From positions 81,058 to 145,057 of the forward strand of contig QNGE01000146.1 in assembly GCA_008508345.1 (NCBI GenBank): a DNA stretch of 64,000 nt, in the 5' to 3' direction. Below, in pieces: positions 59,791 through 64,000 of the stretch. The notes beneath the pieces are model-generated. The model did not search any database and was not told where the DNA came from. It saw nothing but the letters and a program-made list of their open reading frames with translations. Within the stretch, counting starts at the first letter, position 1, and every line of letters starts with the position of its first letter. The stretch is from Paragonimus westermani. Its lineage: Eukaryota > Platyhelminthes > Trematoda > Plagiorchiida > Troglotrematidae. A program made the translations under genes and the position numbers.

Positions 59791-61879
59791 GCACGATCGA
59801 ATGATCAAATGTGAACGCTCAACCACTCTCGCTTGTGAGCAATGATCATTGGAAAAATTTCTTGAGACTGACAGTTTGAAGGTACATGTTGTATGCGTGC
59901 AAGTAGGGTGGAACTGTATTTGAACGAAACATGGAATGTAATGAATAAATGGTTGTTAATTCAGGTTTGCTGCCTGCATGTGATCCACAACAGATTTTCA
60001 GACAGCCTCGAACTATCTAGGTTTTTGTGTGTTGCCTACTAACAACTGACAAGTGGGATGAGTAGTTAGAAGTTCTCACATAGGTTGATGTGAACTAAAA
60101 ATGAGTCAAGCCTTGTTAAACACCGTATCTGTAAGGAAGTACATATACCCCGCCAGCAGCCAAATAGTATCTTTTTAAAACATATTTCAGTAGTCGATCA
60201 TCGAGGTGACTCTTTTGGCTTATTGCAATTAACGTGTCTCTATTAACATGCTCACTCAGTATGTGGGCCGTTGTTTGGACATGCTAGAAAGGGATATTCA
60301 ATGAACTTTTTCAAAGAATGTATGAACAATGCCTCATTCTATCGTCACAAAACTGAACTGGGTTTGTTGGTGTAATTGATTCAGTCATTTTATGATTTGT
60401 TTTGTGTGATGACCATGTTAAAATAAATCACGATAATTTATTTGCTGAACAGAATGACTACTTATAAGTAGTCGGAAATTTAGTTGGTAGGAATCAAACA
60501 CACTGATGGTCTACTGGACTGACCACTACGTCATTCACGTCATGCCTAATGAGTCCCGGTGATTTCTTCACATCTAACCGCTCAGTCACATTCACTGGGG
60601 AGTAATTAGCAGTTATTTTTTCGACTCACACCGTCCGAACGTTACCACTATACAGATATAAAGCTTTATTCCACACAAGCCTAATTCCTTTTCTGAAGTA
60701 AATAAAGTTTGACTTAGGCGAGAGTGTTAATGCAGTAGTACTACCACAGTGAGAAATGGAAAAAGTGACGAAATTCCTATAAACCATATAGATAGAGGTG
60801 GCCCCTGAATGGATGGCGGCAAATGCAGCTCAAACATGTATGAAGCATGCCATTAGGGTTTTTACGTAGTTTTCATTGCAGTCCGTATAACCGATTTCGT
60901 TTTATTGTCTCTTACATTCAGAACAAAAGAGTTGGTAATGTCTTACGCGGTATTGGTTCTTCAGCAGAGTACTCCCTTCATTAGTATCTACCGTTATGAT
61001 GTTACACTCTGCAGTATACAACACTTGTCAAAGAAATGCCGAGTTTTTACTTTACTTGTTTTAACATCACCGTCGCTATGCCACAGCCGCCACTTTGGTG
61101 CAATTGGCTCCATAATTACAAGGTTGTCTGTAAAAACACACTTTCAGCGTTGTTGATGTTACGCCCCTATTGTCCGTCACCTTAGAAATTTATTCTTTCC
61201 CTATTCCTCCCCTTCCTGTCCATGACTGGTCGACATGTGTGGCTCGCTGTGACGTAGACAGAAGGCTGTTTGTATGCACATCTGCCGTTGTCGGTTTTCG
61301 CAAGTAGACTTTATAGTTGGATAGATAAATGATAAAACCAGAACGCTAACTCGTTTCGACACTCTAGTGATATCAGCCATAGGTCACCAGTGGTATAGAG
61401 AGCCAGTTTTATTAAATATCTTCCGTCATGTTACCAATAAAAGTGAGTGGAGACGGATACCACTTTGGCAGCTGATTGGTTGAGCCAATTCATACCGACC
61501 TATAGAAGTAACCATTAGTAATGTGATGTACTTGTCATGCAACCGCGTGAGATTAAGACCACCTTCTAGACATCGGCTTCATATGAATGGTCAGTACCTC
61601 AGTAATGAGACGTTTCGCTCGAAGGAGACCTTCAGATCACTGCTGAACAGTATACTTAGACGTACATTGTGAATTGAACTTATGGAGGCTACTGATTAAA
61701 CTAACAGGAAATAAGGTCTTAGTGACGAGAATCTTACTGGTCGTGGTCACCAACCAATTCTAAAGTCTTCCTCTACACGGCGGATTATTGAACCCGTAAA
61801 GTAGGTGTGCCTTCCATCGAAAGTGTTGTCAAAGATACATTGGATGATATCAGCAACGCCGGTACGTTTCTTAAACTAG
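59791..61879. other. Unassigned
   Basis: Short unrecognised frames only. Confidence 0.45.
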
Positions 61880-62144
61880 TGCTGTGAACCGAGAAGGCGG
61901 ATGGCACAGAGGTTATTTGGGGAACCAATACACAACTTATGCGTCTCAACGGGACTACGAACAGAAACACTCATTTTCATACCACACTCGTCTGAGGATT
62001 CTCCAGTCTAGTTGGACACCATGTCTCAGTTCCGTTATGTGGCGAAAGCCATTCTACGTGATGCTGCCCTCTGATGATCCTTCCAGTATCACTCACCTAT
62101 TTATCTCACGATCATTTCGATCCATGCTGCTATTGAATAGTGGT
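61880..62144 (+). CDS. Candidate internal exon, 88 codons, unknown
   Basis: TTTCTTAAACTAG ends at 61879 and GGT/GTAAGTAGT begins at 62145, a consensus donor. After one entering base the frame is open for exactly 88 codons and leaves at a codon boundary. The peptide has a Gly/Trp/Tyr-rich start (GGWHRGYLGNQYTTYASQRD), two tryptophans near its centre and a hydrophobic, serine-rich end. The frame stays open past the donor to 62288 but turns Lys-rich. No family recognised. The donor quality and composition make it one of the better exon candidates. Confidence 0.35.
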
Positions 62145-63584
62145 GTAAGTAGTATGGTGCGACCATCTATCCTCACTACACTAGTACGTACACTTTATGG
62201 GCCGTCACGTGGTAAAAAAATCTTATTTATTTTTTGCAAAAAGTGCAAGAAAAGCAGAGTTTTTTTCGTGGGAAATTGTATGCGTTAATTCTGACGTGAT
62301 AATCTTTAGTTTTGCGCCGTGTACGCTCTTGAACAGGTGAAAATATTTCTAATATCATGGTTTTAAACTTGTCAATCTTTGTGTGTAATAAAGTGATTTC
62401 TTGAATTACTAGGAGGCACGTCATAACCCTCAGCCAAAATAGTTGGGATAAAAACGGAAACCGATTTTGTCGAAAGCGACCTCTTCAGCCCAGTTTGCTT
62501 TTAATATGCATGCTTATCAGTACTATTACGGATTAACAATGTTAAAATGAAATCAATGAAAAAATCAGGGTTTGAGCTCATCTACTTGTTTGAGCAACAT
62601 TGTTGTGTTTACTTTTGATTACCAAACTTCACCGGTTGGTTTAGCTATCGTCTGCTTGTGTTTTCGTCCCTATACAAACTTTGTTCAACAAACTTCATTA
62701 CACTATGGTGTACGTGGTATGACATACGCGCCAGGGAATTCACAAAGTACTTCATACAACTTCACTTAAAGTGTTTCAAAACAGTGTAGTGCGCAAGCAG
62801 GGATTTGCTTAACTCAAGAGTAAATCTTGTTACGTAATTCCGTAACTGGGAACATCTCGGACTATAGTGTTGTAAAACTGCTGTGATCATGCAATCACCT
62901 AAACAAGATGTCCGCTAACCATTTTGTGGATAAAAACAGATGCAGAAAAACTTGCATTTGAACATCACGCTAATTGAACGAACGTTATCAGGTTGGTCCC
63001 TGTCTGAAAGTCTGGCTGGAAAATCACTGTGCATGGTTCGGTTCATTACTTCCCCACAGACTTGATCACACGAATCGATAGTCACAGTAAACTGTTACAT
63101 CCGTCACTGTGTATTTGAGCATGCTAGAACCGTCACAGATGTCACAAGCCTAGTTTCCTTTTCTGCACCTTGTGCGGAAATTTGGAATATAGTGACCGGA
63201 TGCAATGTCAGCATAACAACTGTGACTGTACATTCGTAAACCTTATTGATCAGACGCGTAGTTCTGCTTTTAAGATACAGTCTATTAAGCTGCTACCCAG
63301 TCGGTACGCATTAGGATGTTTCCCAACCGCTACCATGGCATGTTGTGGACTTGATCATTTCTCAGAAATGCTGATCGGTTTCATTTTTTTTGCAGTGTTT
63401 TACTTGCGCAATTACGGGTTGGTTAGGTGGTGAGATTTTATATGTGAATTTTACACACACTGAGGTCGCATTTATTGGAAAGTGACAGTCACGAAATGAA
63501 CACAGCATAACTTTAGTATCCACTACAGCCCTCCTGACCGACGCACAAGTAAGGTGGCGACACTTTCATATTTTTTAAACCCAG
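62145..63584. other. Unassigned
   Basis: Short unrecognised frames only (for example 62572-62769, 63170-63433). Confidence 0.45.
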
Positions 63585-63787
63585 GTATGGAGGGAATGGA
63601 AGAACTAGACTTAAGTATTGTCCATTGTGCATTGAGTATTCTGGCCAAGACGGTGGTTCGACTTTCTACTGAAATGTTTGGAGGATTGGATACCCGGGCT
63701 GTGAAGAAAAAAGGTTTTTGTTACCGACCGAATAACAGTAACAAAAAGAATCAAGACTTCAGCTTTTTTTCAAGTGAGGCTGACTGA
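63585..63787 (+). CDS. Candidate exon, unknown
   Basis: CATATTTTTTAAACCCAG ends at 63584, a strong acceptor-like site. Two bases later comes ATG (63587) and the frame runs to TGA at 63785-63787. The first half is helical-looking (MEGMEELDLSIVHCALSILA) and the second half Lys/Asn/Phe-rich and less convincing. A real exon might end earlier, but no good donor was found. Confidence 0.25.
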
Positions 63788-64000
63788 ATAACAAAGCTGC
63801 GGCCAGCTGAGCGAACAATCTGGTTGTCCAGTTTGAGGGTCAGCATCCGCTGTCTGCTACGCCTTAAACCACACATGAACCGAGTATTATTTTGTCTTCC
63901 TCTATTCACTCGAATCGTCTAACTCCCGTTGTGGTGTGGCATTCATATCCACTGTTTCACTTCATTGTTTATAAACATCAGTGTATGGGACTGAGTGTTT
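63788..64000. other. Window end, nothing recognised
   Basis: No feature seen. Confidence 0.5.

Noticed and set aside
1..64000. CRISPR array, rRNA, bacterial operon or phage
   Set aside because: No regularly spaced repeats, no rRNA core sequence and no long adjacent frames were seen. All evidence points to animal nuclear DNA.

Overview
This is a 64 kb stretch of repeat-rich eukaryotic nuclear DNA. The best guess is a flatworm, most likely a digenean trematode. The evidence is the retroelement mix: remnants of RTE-like and CR1-like non-LTR retrotransposons, one Penelope-like element with a GIY-YIG end, and two families of tRNA-headed short interspersed repeats. The 311-codon frame at 11543-12478 reads like the C-terminal half of reverse transcriptases that are very abundant in fluke genomes. 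Base composition (roughly 42-44% GC by eye) and sparse short candidate exons fit a large-intron parasite genome. Species cannot be fixed from the sequence alone. Nothing bacterial was seen: no operons, no ribosome binding sites, no CRISPR, no rRNA.

Layout. 1-235 is a tRNA-headed SINE cut by the window edge. 277-2230 (minus) is a broken RTE-like LINE with endonuclease and early reverse transcriptase motifs. More SINE copies lie at 2560-2945 and 6560-6900, and a decayed CR1-like tail at 5690-6475. A degenerate hairpin repeat is at 6903-7385. 11430-12478 is the best preserved LINE fragment (catalytic YADD to C-terminus), with its 3' UTR and a GAT-repeat tail to 12673. A 422-bp inverted repeat pair sits at 23655-24076 / 26587-27008. 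30648-32332 is a Penelope-like element bounded by about 200-bp inverted terminal copies. 33051-33229 is a duplicated SINE tail around an ambiguous base. 43955-53190 is the most striking region: a 959-bp inverted repeat with essentially identical arms (44066-45024 / 50665-51623) around a 5.6 kb spacer. The spacer holds a decayed CR1 LINE, and beyond the right arm lies a LINE tail with a C-terminal C2H2 zinc finger. More SINEs occur at 39850-39940, 40885-41005, 47040-47225, 57140-57395 and 58840-59790.

Host genes. No protein family of the host could be recognised. Several short open frames bounded by good splice-like signals are listed as low-confidence candidate exons: 10315-10432, 15454-15721, 21283-21499, 28333-28487 minus, 32523-33070, 35790-35946, 36913-37317, 48827-49162 minus, 53726-55244, 61880-62144 and 63585-63787. 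In 64 kb, open frames of about 100 codons are expected by chance in number, so none should be taken as proven without transcript data. The region reads as intron or intergenic DNA shaped by retroelement insertion, decay and inverted duplication.
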